From: Chloromonas sp. AAM2
Taxonomy: Eukaryota; Chlorophyta; Chlorophyceae; Chlamydomonadales; Chlamydomonadaceae
Reading direction: 5' to 3'
NCBI GenBank assembly: GCA_004335635.1
Contig: QAXH01006103.1
Location: 10,169-27,397 of the forward strand
Length of the DNA stretch: 17,229 bases
Made by a program: the position numbers and the translations under genes. The notes below the pieces were generated by a model that was not told the DNA's origin, searched no databases, and was given only the letters and a program-made list of their open reading frames with translations. Within the stretch, counting starts at the first letter, position 1. Every line of letters begins with the position of its first letter. Shown here piece by piece: positions 1 through 16,882 of the stretch.

Positions 1-459
1 TGCCAGTCTGAGGTCTGCAGCATGGGCATTGCATGGGCGGGCTGCATGCCATGCCCCAAGTTGGCACAGCGCCTGACGTAGGCTGCATGCTGGACAGCAG
101 CTGTACTCAGACGCTTGACAGAGCGCGCTGAGAGGGGCTTTCCAGTGTTCTGCACCCAAAACCCTGGTTGAATTGATCACCTTTTTAAAACAGACCTTGC
201 AAGCTAAACTCTGCGACAAGCAGAGCCCCTCACCATGGATGGAGACGCCGTGGGTGAACGGCAATGTCGCAAAATCTAACGACCAAAATTGATCGTCAGA
301 ACCGGTCGAAGAACGCGCAACTCGGACCACGGCTACTAAAGCTGAAGCCATAGGCGGAAGCGTCTCTGCGGCCCCGTCACTGCAAGCCCAAGATCGTCTC
401 TTGAGGTGCCGAGGTCGGTAAAATAGGTCTAAAAAACTTTGTGTGACCGCTCGGGCCTA
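1..459. other. Non-coding stretch, nothing recognised
   Basis: I see no convincing coding region, RNA gene or repeat here. The stretch lies downstream of the minus-strand TPR relic and could hold more decayed pieces of that gene, but no further TPR signature could be read on either strand. Confidence 0.4.
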
Positions 460-676
460 CCCTATGACCCATCCACCCATGGGCCCGACCATGCGCTCAA
501 CATCGTCGTGCTTGCCCATAGCCTGCCACTCGTTCCCAAGAAGATCGACGCTCTGCAGGGTGTCCGGGTGCTGACGCGCTGCCGCAACTGATACACCTCG
601 TTCAGAATTTGCTCTGCTCCAGCAAAGCGGTCCAACTCCATCAGAACTCGCCCGTGTGTATACGTAAATGTCATGG
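460..676 (-). pseudogene. Frameshifted relic of a TPR (kinesin-light-chain-like) repeat
   Basis: Read on the minus strand, one frame from about 676 to 575 gives a TPR helix pair containing THGRVLMELDRFAGAEQ and ILNEVYQLRQRV. A second frame from about 575 to 460 continues with QHPDTLQSVDLL and WQAMGKHDDVERM. Together they match the 42-residue repeat of the TPR gene at 13373-16701, which has HPDTLQS and SMGKHEEA. The frames change at about 575, where the three linker residues expected before QH are missing. This is consistent with a 10-nt deletion. No intact gene surrounds it, so it is most likely a broken copy or dead exon of the same family. A short intron at the junction is unlikely because no GT...AG fits there. 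Confidence 0.65.
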
Positions 677-1773
677 TTAACGGAGGCTGTGCGCCTGTGG
701 ATTTCAAGCAAACGTCGGAGCAGGGGTTAGTTACAGATACCAAGCACATACGACTTGCGATTGCGCTGCGATGTCGGTGTGCGCAAAGGTGGCCCTGCAA
801 AGCAATTCAAAGTACGAGCTCGTGGTACAGAGTTCATAAAGGCAAGATTTCTCAGGTTTTCTGACTTGATGCATGCACTTCCGACCGGCCGCCCGCTGCA
901 CCTTGGTTTACCATCCTGAACAATCTTTATGACAGCATGATGAACGGTGGCCATCACCAAGTCGCTGCTGACGTACAATAGTGTTGCCGCTGATCTTGCT
1001 TGCATGGTGCTTCAGCCGTTAGTTTCAGTCACAAAGCGCCTAGCTTGGGCTCCCGGTCAGTCCGCCCGTCGCCAACGTGTCTGAGATTGCTTAAAATTGC
1101 ATGGCATGGTGATCAAGGCGCATGATATGATGAGATGCATGGCGACATGTGCGTGCGATCAGATCCATGTGCCACAGTTCTCTTTCCAACACATTCTCTG
1201 GAACAGTGACAGCATGCAGGGTTGTATCCCCCGGGGCCCAAAGTGTCAGCATGGCAATGTTAACTCTCCTTTTCCCAGGGAGCTTTCACAAACACCACAA
1301 TGTCTCACAAGCCCGTACCCGACTGGCCCTTCACCGACGGTGGCGTTGTTGGGATGGGAAGAGTGTCACCCGTTAAGTTCACGTAGGGTAAGCCGAGACG
1401 CGCGAGCGATTGCTGGAGATTGTGCAGTGTGAGTTGCCGGCCTTGAGACACATACCAGGATGGCTGTCAAACGGTGAGCTGTCAACGCCCCAACTCAACA
1501 AGGTGACTGCGGTGTGACAACCATTCGTTGGCACGACTGATTCATGCGACACAACCAGTCGGTGCGATAAACCACGCTGAGTCCACAAGCGGACAGAGGG
1601 CGCGCCAGAAGGCGAACCAGCCAACCAATCTCAAGCGTTCGCTTCGCCACATTGGCAAGCCATCAAATCAGATCCAAAGCGCAAGCAAGTGATGCATTGC
1701 TCGGGTTCGGCAAGCCGCCCACGCCGCAACCCCTACATTTGCTTGCAGCATATCAGATAAATTCAAAGCGATC
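677..1773. other. Intergenic stretch without recognised gene
   Basis: The open frames here are short, overlap on both strands and show no family signature, so I make no gene call. The last part is the 5' flank of the proline-rich protein gene starting at 1774; I see no clear TATA element in it. Confidence 0.4.
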
Positions 1774-2552
1774 ATGCGGCACCTCACCTGCTCATGGATC
1801 ACTCGATGGATGTACGGCTACCTGCTGCTTACGCTGCAGCTCTCGTGTGGTGGGTGGGTAGTTTTAAATGATTTGGCGTGGGCGCAGAATTCAATTAAAA
1901 GTCAGGTCGTGATAAGAAATCTCACTGAGGCCCGTAGCATGCCAAGCACAAGGACGGCCTTTGCGTTGGTTGCACTTGCTCCAGAGCTACTGCTTGGCGT
2001 GGTTGCAACTGGGTTTGGTTGGCTGCGATATCCTGCACCTCACGCTACAAATCTGCGCGCGTTACGCCAATCGCAGGCCTTTTCACGCTGGTTTGCTCCC
2101 ATTGACCTCTACCCTTTGTGGATTGAGCGCCCAATCTGTGGTTTCAACACGCAGGTCAATCGCAGACGCCGGAGTCTCCAGCGTTCCCACTGCCCATACA
2201 CGATTTCCCATCCTTTCCGCCAACGCCGCTCCCATCAGACTTCCCACAGTTTCCACCAACGCCGCCATTCCCGTACACACCGGAAGCACTGCCGTTTCCG
2301 TCCATTCCAATACCGCCTTTCCCAGCAATAACAATACCAGCATTCCCGCCAGTACCCTACCCTCCAACCCCCGCGCCCGCATACCCACCCACATACCCAC
2401 CCACATACCCACCCGTGCCGTTTCCATTCATTCCGGTTCCACCCTTCTCAGCAACACCAGAATTCCCGTCCATCCCGTTTCCTCCATTCCCTCCATTCCC
2501 TTCGCCCACGTACCCTTCTGCACCACCTTCCCCACCTGCCAACAGCCCATGA
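1774..2552 (+). CDS. Small secreted proline-rich (cell-wall-like) protein, two exons
   Basis: Proposed join 1774-1849 and 2155-2552, 157 residues. Exon 1 encodes a signal-peptide-like start: MRHLTCSWITRW, then a hydrophobic run YLLLTLQLSC. It ends at phase 1 before GTGGGT. Exon 2 begins after ACACGCAG in the matching phase. The mature part is almost entirely Pro with Phe, Ser, Thr, Tyr, Ala and Ile, with motifs such as FPPTP, PIPPFP and a tandem YPPT run near 2390-2415, and very few charged residues. This composition resembles hydroxyproline-rich extracellular matrix proteins of green algae, but no named family is recognised. All three plus frames are open here and an antisense glycine-rich frame exists. 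I prefer this frame because of the regular proline codons, the signal peptide, the phase match and a TGTAA signal shortly after the stop. The exon 1 choice is inferred. Confidence 0.55.
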
Positions 2553-2609
2553 AGCTCGCCAGCTACACCGTCATTACCAACTGGTGCGTTGATGCACAGC
2601 GTGTTGCTA

Positions 2610-2614
2610 TGTAA
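2610..2614 (+). terminator. Probable poly(A) signal TGTAA of the proline-rich gene
   Basis: TGTAA lies 58 nt after the TGA at 2550-2552. TGTAA is the usual polyadenylation signal in chlorophycean algae. A second TGTAA is at 2710-2714. The cleavage site itself cannot be seen. Confidence 0.45.
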
Positions 2615-3683
2615 CAACCTCTCACTTCCCACTTCATCATAGCTAGTGTTTATGCAGGTTCAACAGCCTTTGACGTCGGCCTGGTTGTCATACCGTTGCC
2701 ACGCGGACATGTAACCATGCTTGTACGTCAGCACGTTCTCAGCACATGCGCATACGCTAGTGCACGCATGTGTTCTCTCGGTATCCAGGTTGGAAATGGC
2801 CATCGAGCCTGCCGGTTATCAATCATGCCTCGAGTGCACTGCTGCGATACATAAACGGAAACTCATGCAATATGACTGCCCTTCACTGCCTGCTGCAGGT
2901 CAGTTGAGCAAACAGCCAAGCATCACCTGCAGCTGAGCCAAGTGCTGCAAGAGAAGGAAAGCGTTTGAAGCTGCTGTGTATTTTGAGTAGTCCTCTGTGC
3001 AATCCGGGCCCATTGCTCGTTATGGTTTTGACTGTGTTTGCTTTGCTTTTTCCTTGAACATCAGGAAGCAAGTGTGGGACAGTTTGAATTTCTCACAGAT
3101 TAAGATTCAAGGCAACTCAAGTCCATTCCATTCTCTTTGATTGTTCCTATTGCTCTTGCCATGATGCGGGTGAGACGGATGCAGCAGGGAGGGCATTCAT
3201 CGTGAATTACTGCCCGGAGGGTCAGTCCCTTGGCAATCATTGCCTGAACAGAATGTGCTTTCAACAGCCCTTCCTCATGATCTGCAGATGCCATGCCGGC
3301 AATACCTTGAGGCAATGCCGGCAATACCTCAGGGCTCAGGCGTCTCGATTCACCAGCAGGGTTCCCCGTATGCCTCTCTGTCCCAAGCGGTGCGTGCACG
3401 GCTGCCATACACATACAAAGAGGAAGCCGCAGGGTGTATCAACGTCGTCACGGTGATCTGGCACTGGCAAAAGAAACAAATCAAGTCCAAACGGCTCACA
3501 TCGGTTGACGGTTTGTCTGACTGGGTGTGCGTAGATCCCTTGCGTAATGACATCGCGCTGATTACAGCAAATCGAGCTGCAACACAGCTCGATTATCAGC
3601 ATTGCCATTAAAGTCGCAATTGTTCAATAAAGGGCGAAGAACATCATGATCCGGGGCATCTGCGGGGTTCTGTCCAGGACGAG
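2615..3683. other. Intergenic region and 5' flank of GDH
   Basis: No gene is supported here. It should contain the promoter and 5' UTR of the glutamate dehydrogenase gene, and possibly an undetected first exon. The only structure I see is a 15-bp direct repeat (ATGCCGGCAATACCT) at 3293-3307 and 3315-3329, one 22-bp step apart. No TATA box stands out. Confidence 0.4.
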
Positions 3684-11027
<7,344 letters not shown>

Positions 11028-11110
11028 GGGAAGCACTGACACGCTTTATAACAGCGGAGCACGACCATGGGTCTCCGCTGCCTGTATCGCCATCAGCCTC
11101 GTCATGCTGC

Positions 11111-11385
11111 ATAGAGCCGCACGGTGCTACATGGAGCCGCACGGTGCTACATGGAGCCGCACGGTGCTACATGGAGACGCGCGGTGCTGCATAGAGCCGC
11201 ACGGTGCTACATGGAGCCGCACGGTGCTACATGGAGCCGCGCGGTGCTACATGGAGACGCGCGGTGCTGCATGGAGACGCGCGGTGCTGCATGGAGACGC
11301 ATGGTGCTGCATGGAGCCGCACGGTGCTACATGGAGCCGCACGGTGCTACATGGAGACGCACGGTGCTGCATGGAGACGCACGGT
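11111..11385. repeat. 20-bp minisatellite just downstream of GDH, 13 full units plus a partial one
   Basis: The unit is ATGGAGMCGCRCGGTGCTRC. Thirteen contiguous 20-bp units run from 11111 to 11370, followed by 15 bp of a fourteenth. It starts 84 bp after the GDH stop and so probably lies in the 3' UTR. Two unit classes are seen: C at offset 7 always goes with A at offset 19, and A at offset 7 always goes with G at offset 19. Units 1-4 and 5-8 form a near-perfect 80-bp higher-order duplication with one difference. All three frames lack stops simply because the unit does. Confidence 0.95.
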
Positions 11386-11869
11386 TTCCGTCGGCAACGT
11401 CCTAATAGCTGGAAGAATCCAAGGGCGCCCCGCAGTGCACCATGTTGCTCCTACTTGGGACTTCGATGTACGCATCTGCTGTGGTTAGCAGGGATGGGCG
11501 AGGGGCAGGAAGTGGTGGTCTATGGAGTGCAGGAGATTAAGTGGCACATCGTGATCATTTTTGGCACATAGTCCATTATCAATCGGACGAATCGATTGTG
11601 ATATCATGGCGTTTTGCTCGACGATGCTTGCTCAAGCTGTATGGGGCAAGCTTTTGCAGTAATGAGCAGCCAAGGCAGGGCAATCACCGTACAGTTCCGC
11701 ATAGCCAAGCATATGATAGGTCTGTGAACCATATGGATATCTGTCTTCTTGCATCACTCAGCTTGTCGTTTGCCGCACACCATAGCATTCAAACCTGGTT
11801 GCCCTTGAAACAGGGGTACGCATGACTAGTGCTTGTTTGTACGATGGTCTCATTTCAGAACTCAAGGCT

Positions 11870-11874
11870 TGTAA
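11870..11874 (+). terminator. Possible poly(A) signal TGTAA of GDH
   Basis: This is the first TGTAA I find after the GDH stop at 11027, giving a 3' UTR of roughly 850 nt that includes the minisatellite. Long 3' UTRs are common in chlorophycean algae. An earlier non-canonical signal cannot be excluded. Confidence 0.35.
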
Positions 11875-12920
11875 TTTGATGCTTTGGAAATATGGCAAGG
11901 ATGTTGTGGCCCTTATCCTTCACTGAACTGTCCAACAGCTTGCACCTGAGGCGTATGACCAGCTGATTGGGAAACAACTGACCGCTTGCGATCTTTGCAA
12001 GACATGGAATGCATCCTGCTTTGGAATCGTTGTTAGCATCCTGACAACGAGAGCTGAAAGCACACATGCTGCGCCCATTGCAAAAAGCACACGCAGCATG
12101 ATTAGTAACTTTACAGGTGCTAGTGCACCAGGGTATGCTAGGTCACAGGCTAAACCCAGAGACCCAGCGCAGGACCCAGGCAGTGTCGTGCAAGGGCTTG
12201 GGATGCAGCATGCAAGCTGTAGGCCCACACACTTAGAAACCCAGAGACTCTGCCCAGTGCGTGACAAACCGATGCATGGGCTTGGCATACAGCCCATGTG
12301 TATATATGTATGGAACACACAGAGTAGGTGAAAGGCCATTTTGAGAGAGCATATACTTTGCGTAACAGTAAGCAATCCTCTCAGCAACATGGCATTAGCA
12401 GCGTGAGGCACTGCACCAGGCACAATGCACTCAGCCAGACATCCATGTTGAGAATAAATCCGGTGTGGCATGTGTGTACGCAGGCGTTCACAGCTCCTGG
12501 CAAGGCTCCCAGAGCCTATGCAGTTGGCTGCTGTAGCGATGAGCGGTACGCAGAGCTGGATCAGCATGCACTGGAGTGCCCGCACGCAGTCACAAGCAGT
12601 ATACCTTCACTCGTTCGCTGCCTCCTGCGGTGTCGGAAGTCCGTTAGAACGCACCACAAAAAAATGTGAACACACAGCGCTGCTCGGAATTCCGCGGCGA
12701 TCAAAGACTATCGCTCCGCGTTCCTAACAAAGCAAAACAACGCACTTTAAAGTACTCGTTTCTCCGGCCTACGTTATTGCCATGTAGTGTACCCGTTTCT
12801 GCGGTGTCGGCAGTAACGGTTACCGGGTTTTTTAAACATCGCTGTGAGTTCAGTTGGCATCAACTTGTGAGTTGCATGGGCATGAAAGCAGGGTATTGAA
12901 CAGACAAACTTCTTCATCAG
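11875..12920. other. Intergenic stretch, no gene supported
   Basis: A long minus-strand open frame (11920-12585, about 221 codons) has no recognisable domain and an ordinary-intron-like composition, so I do not call it. Two short direct repeats are present: CTGCGGTGTCGG followed by MAGT at 12625 and 12799, and a GTACYCGTTTCTSCGG pattern at about 12751 and 12789. The 5' end of the TPR gene probably lies here or just after. Confidence 0.4.
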
Positions 12921-13106
12921 GTCCGTGCTGGAAGCGTATGGTCGTTCATCACAGGTAACATTTTCCTGGCTGTAGCTTGCCCAATCCGATTCCATGCAAC
13001 AATTAACCATACAACTTCTCACATGCAGCCCTGGGGCGGCTTTGGAGAATCTTGTGACGATGAAGGACTTTGGCATGCCGTGAAGCATTCGCCATGCTTG
13101 AATCAG
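12921..13106 (+). other. Candidate upstream exons of the TPR gene
   Basis: Two segments have plausible splice borders: 12921-12954 (after CATCAG, before GTAACA) and 13029-13106 (after CATGCAG, before GTTAGC). Joined in one phase they would read SVLEAYGRSSQ then PWGGFGESCDDEGLW. Another frame of the second segment gives AALENLVTMKDFG before a stop. Neither resembles a known domain and the link to the exon at 13373 is not established. Confidence 0.2.
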
Positions 13107-13372
13107 GTTAGCAATTGACCCTACGTAGTGGCCAGTATCAACAACATCAGTGAGGATATCACAGCTTTGCCCAGAGCGAGGCGTTGCAGTACCTTGCTCA
13201 GTGCATGTTGATACCCAAATGCATGCTGGCCGTTAAAGATTTCAATACTGGCACAAGCCCGCACTAGACCTTGACTCACACAGTGATTCTCATTTGATGA
13301 TATGAGGCGCCTGTTTGCATCACTTGCAAGGATGCGTTTGTGTGCGTGTGCATCGCTCTGTGCTTCCTTCAG

Positions 13373-16300
13373 GGTGGTCAGATGCCTTGGACAGCTCTGA
13401 CACTCAAGTTAGGGATGCTAATGGGCAGCTAGAGGCATTGGATGACATTGACACACAGGCAAGGAGCCTCTTTGCCCAGGGGCATGTGGAGGAAGCTGAG
13501 GCGAAGCTGCGCTCAGTGCTCGGGTCCAGGCAGCCGTTACTGGGCGATGAGCACCCTGATACGCTACAAAGCTCAGTAAACCTGGTAAGACACGTGCATG
13601 GAAGTCGCATACTCTGCCGGTTGGTGAAGGCACTGAGACGAGACATCGACAAGTTGAATAAGGATATGGATGAGGATAAGGAACAATGTGATGTCTGGAC
13701 ACCATGCATAGTTCATGGCATGTGCATGCAAGGCACGTGCATGGATTTTGTATCAACTGCTCAGGTGCACGCATGGAGGTCGCAGCATATGTGGCGAGCC
13801 TTGTTGGTCGCATGCATCACATACCGTTAAGTAGCGCTCCCGGTGTCAAACGACAGACACACGCACACACACATAGACATGCACATGGGGTTGCAGACAT
13901 GCATTTTGTGATGGACTGGGCACAGTTCAGCACGGCAGCCATAATGTTATAAGCCACCATAAAATGCAAGTGAGTAACTATGAAGCAAGCAAGGCTTTGC
14001 ACTTGTGACGAACACCTGACGCAGTGCCCTTTAATCTCCAACGGCACCTCTGTTCACACAACCACATGGCCATTGTACTCACTAGAAGGTGCCTTTGTAC
14101 CCGCTTGCAGGTGTTGTGCTTGCAAGCCGCGAACAAGCACACCGAAGCAGAGCCGCTTCTGAGGCGTGTCATTGACATCCGAGTTGCTAAACTAGGCCTG
14201 GGCCACGCCGATTCACTGCATGTCATCTACATGCTGGGGGAGCTTCTGATGAGCATGGGAAAGCATGAGGAGGCGCATCCAATCTTGCAGAGTGTCCTGA
14301 ACACCAAGCGTCACTTGCGGGGCCATGATCACGCGGAGACACTGGAGGTTGAGAGGAGTGTGGGCGTGTGTTTGGGGAAACTGGGCAGGTAAGGCGAATG
14401 CAAGCGAGTCACTTCATGCGTGCATGGAACTGGCTGGCTATGCCTTGACGAAAGGCCAGCCGCCACTAAGGTGAACATTGGTGACAACACGTTGACTTGG
14501 CTGCTGTTTTGGTGGGCGTATATTTAATGAAACGCTCTTCTCCGCAAGCACCCCTTTGTTTTTTCATGCCATGAGGTTCTTAAAGACCGTTCTGCCGCGC
14601 ACATTGGCCCATCTGCAGGTATGGGGAGGCTGAGCCGCTGTTCCGCCACCTGTTTGAGGTCAAACAGAGAGAGCTGGGTGAAGGTCACATGGTGAGTGAG
14701 TGCAATAGTTGGCATGGGCTGGCTGACCCCTGCTTTGCGCAAGAGCTTGCCACCGAGGGGCTGAATCACCTGGTTCTTCGCTGTTCGCTCCTCCTCAGCA
14801 CTGCTGAAGTACGATGGCGGTTTCTGATTGCTTCACCCCACCCGAGGCAACTGCTGTGTAGTGCGATTCTGACGACGTTATACGTGCTTTTATCTATTCT
14901 ACTCGTCCTGCAGGATGTAGCCGGACCATTGACTGATCTAGCCACGTGCCTGGCAGGCATGGGGAAGGTAAGGGGCATGGAAGTAAGTGCTTGCGCACGT
15001 GCTTCATTGTGATTTTGGCCGGCCAGGGTTTGCATGCGCCAGCACCCAGACCAAGGGCGCTTGTGCTTGATTGTCATTACCAGGCCGCTCCTTGTGTTTT
15101 CGTCGTCATCCTCGCTCTCTTTTCTTCGCCCCTATTCTTGATGTTACTCTTCTCTTCATTGTCACTGGCTTTCAACAGGACATCAGCGGAGCTCCCACTT
15201 TCAAACCTTTTAAACCTTTCAAACCTTTTAAACCTTTCAAACCTTTTAAACCATCCAATTCTCTACCGTTCTTCTTTTCCATTTCTCCTTTTAAACCATC
15301 CATTACGTAACGGCCAATCTCAAAGGGCATGGCATGCACAAATATGCGTTCACCAAGAAACACATGCACCAGTTACAGGGTAGCGGTGTTGCCACAGCAT
15401 GTGATGAGGATGACTGTGTGATGAGGGTTACTGTGTGTTCTATTGCTCCCATTTACATTGCTTGCTGTGCGCGTTCTGTTGCAGCATTTCGAGGCCCATC
15501 CGCTGCACGCCGATGCCTTGAGCATCAGGATGCAGCACATGGGGCCCAACCACCCAGAGACGATCACTACTGCCATCAGCCTTGCAAGCACGCTGCTTAG
15601 CTTGAGCAGGTATGGCACTCTGACCTGCAAGCACGCTGCTTAGCTTGGGCAGGTATGGCACTCTGACCTGCAAGCACGCAGCTTAGCTTGGGCAGGTATG
15701 GCACTCTGACCTGCAAACTAATTGCATGCTTGACTAACTCCAGCAGCACACGGTCCACCTCACAACCATTCTGGCTCTGCGGTAAAGTCAACGGTGTACA
15801 TCAAATGAGAATGGCGGTTTCTGTCGCTTCCATATGCTCGCAGGCCTGATGGTGCGCAGCCCCTGCTAGAGAAAGCGCTTCCCATGTTGAGGCTGGCCCA
15901 CCCAGACGATCACCCGGACGTCCTTCATGTGATGAGGGAGCTGGCCGCATGCGCCTGCTATCTGGACAAGTGGGTGGGATGACCTTGAATCGGTTTTTGT
16001 CTGCTTTTCGTCAGTACCTTGCTTTGCTGATAAAGTCTCTCACACTTTTCAACCTGGCAGACCTGTTCATAACGTTTAGCAGCGCTGGCTGATCAGGAAA
16101 GCCTGCAACTTCGCCACTGCAGAGTCGAGTTTGATCATGCATGCAACTGATAACAGCAGCGTCCATCCGTTTGGCATCTCATCATCATCAGGTCATATAC
16201 GCATCAGAATTGCTTCGGTAGGTGCTTTGTTACATGCCATGCGCGGTGTCTGCTTTTCTGGTGCATGCAGCTATCAGGAGGCTGAACGGTGTTTGCGCCA

Positions 16301-16701
16301 CGTCTACTCTGTGCGCTACCAGCAGTTGGGTCCTAAACACCCCCTGGTGGTGCACATTGCCATGGACCTGGCAGCATGCCTAGCGGTGACGCAACAGGTG
16401 AAAGGTCTGCGATCTCACCTTCGCTCTCAGATTTGCTGCTTGGCCGAACTGTTGTTGCCTGCTGTCTTTTAATGCGTCATGCCTGCTTTCAGGGGCTTGC
16501 CTATCCCAGTCCTTGTCCAACTTGCCTCATGTAAACAGGTACGTCCAAGCACATGGCTTGACATGCTCTTGCATGCGTGCCCTGCAGTTCAAGGACGCGG
16601 GTCCCATAATCGCTTCCATTCAAGAGGCATACCGGGACATGCTGGGCCCGGATCCGGGGGCGGCGGACCTCGGCTTCACCGCCCTTGGACAGTGCCTGCA
16701 G
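13373..16701 (+). CDS. TPR-repeat protein (kinesin-light-chain-like TPRs), partial
   Basis: Exons: 13373-13584, 14111-14388, 14619-14691, 14914-14967, 15485-15609, 15844-15969, 16271-16397, 16588-16701, about 369 residues. All introns are GT-AG and all phases match. The product is a solenoid of eight TPRs plus the start of a ninth. Repeats 2-8 are each exactly 42 residues, which validates the junctions. Each repeat has a helix ending in a ...L..MGKH or LGRY turn, an EAEPLLRR-like second helix and a closing GDEHPDTL, GPNHPETI or GPKHPLVV linker typical of kinesin-light-chain-type TPRs. Such proteins are usually protein-interaction scaffolds; no effector domain is visible, so the role is unknown. 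The first exon here starts in phase 1 with GWSDALDS and needs an upstream exon. An ATG at 13315 in the same frame is an alternative start. After 16701, read-through would stop at 16732, but no TGTAA follows, so the gene probably continues beyond the window. Confidence 0.85.
13852..13882. repeat. CA-rich microsatellite in TPR intron
   Basis: An imperfect (CA)n run with ACGCACACACACA at its core, in the intron between the first two recognised TPR exons. Confidence 0.7.
15199..15252. repeat. Six 9-bp units, alternating TTTCAAACC and TTTTAAACC
   Basis: Six perfect 9-bp units form three 18-bp dimers (TTTCAAACCTTTTAAACC). They lie in the TPR intron between 14967 and 15485. TTTTAAACCATCC recurs at 15244 and 15290. 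In one frame it reads as FKP repeats, but this is intron sequence by the exon model. Confidence 0.9.
15583..15711 (+). repeat. 43-bp tandem triplication spanning a TPR 5' splice site
   Basis: Units are 15583-15625, 15626-15668 and 15669-15711, differing at only two positions. Each contains GCAGGTATGG, so the donor used at 15609/15610 is repeated at 15652/15653 and 15695/15696. Only the first keeps the reading frame with the next exon, because 43 and 86 nt are not multiples of three. Confidence 0.95.
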
Positions 16702-16882
16702 GTAGCGGCATGGCCAGCGCAATTGGTTGTGTGACTTGCATGTAGGCAGCATGCATGTTGGTGGCTGTTAGGCTTGGGCAGGCATGGGACATGCCAAGAC
16801 CGCAGTACCTTACAGGTGTGCGCGCGTGCATGCATGCACACATGCTTGGTAAGGTGGCGGACATAGGCTTCTCCGCCCTAGG
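16662..16882 (+). repeat. Partial duplicate of the last visible TPR exon
   Basis: 16662-16688 and 16856-16882 match at 23 of 27 positions, 194 bp apart. The first is within the exon and reads ADLGFTALG; the second reads ADIGFSALG. The segment after it (GDHLNQH) is still helix-like, but splice borders for an exon there are weak. Confidence 0.65.

Noticed and set aside
1961..2614. 217-codon plus-strand frame rich in Ser/Thr/Ile/His
   Set aside because: It is an out-of-register reading of the same proline-rich DNA; the proline frame has more regular codon structure and a phase-matched signal-peptide exon.
2357..2632. Minus-strand glycine-rich open frame (GGYVGGYVGG type)
   Set aside because: It is the antisense of the proline-rich repeat, ends in TAG in the middle of the repeat region, and has no matching signal peptide or poly(A) signal.
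11920..12585. 221-codon minus-strand open frame
   Set aside because: It is the longest frame in the gap but shows no domain, no clear splice context and Cys/Ser-rich random-looking composition.
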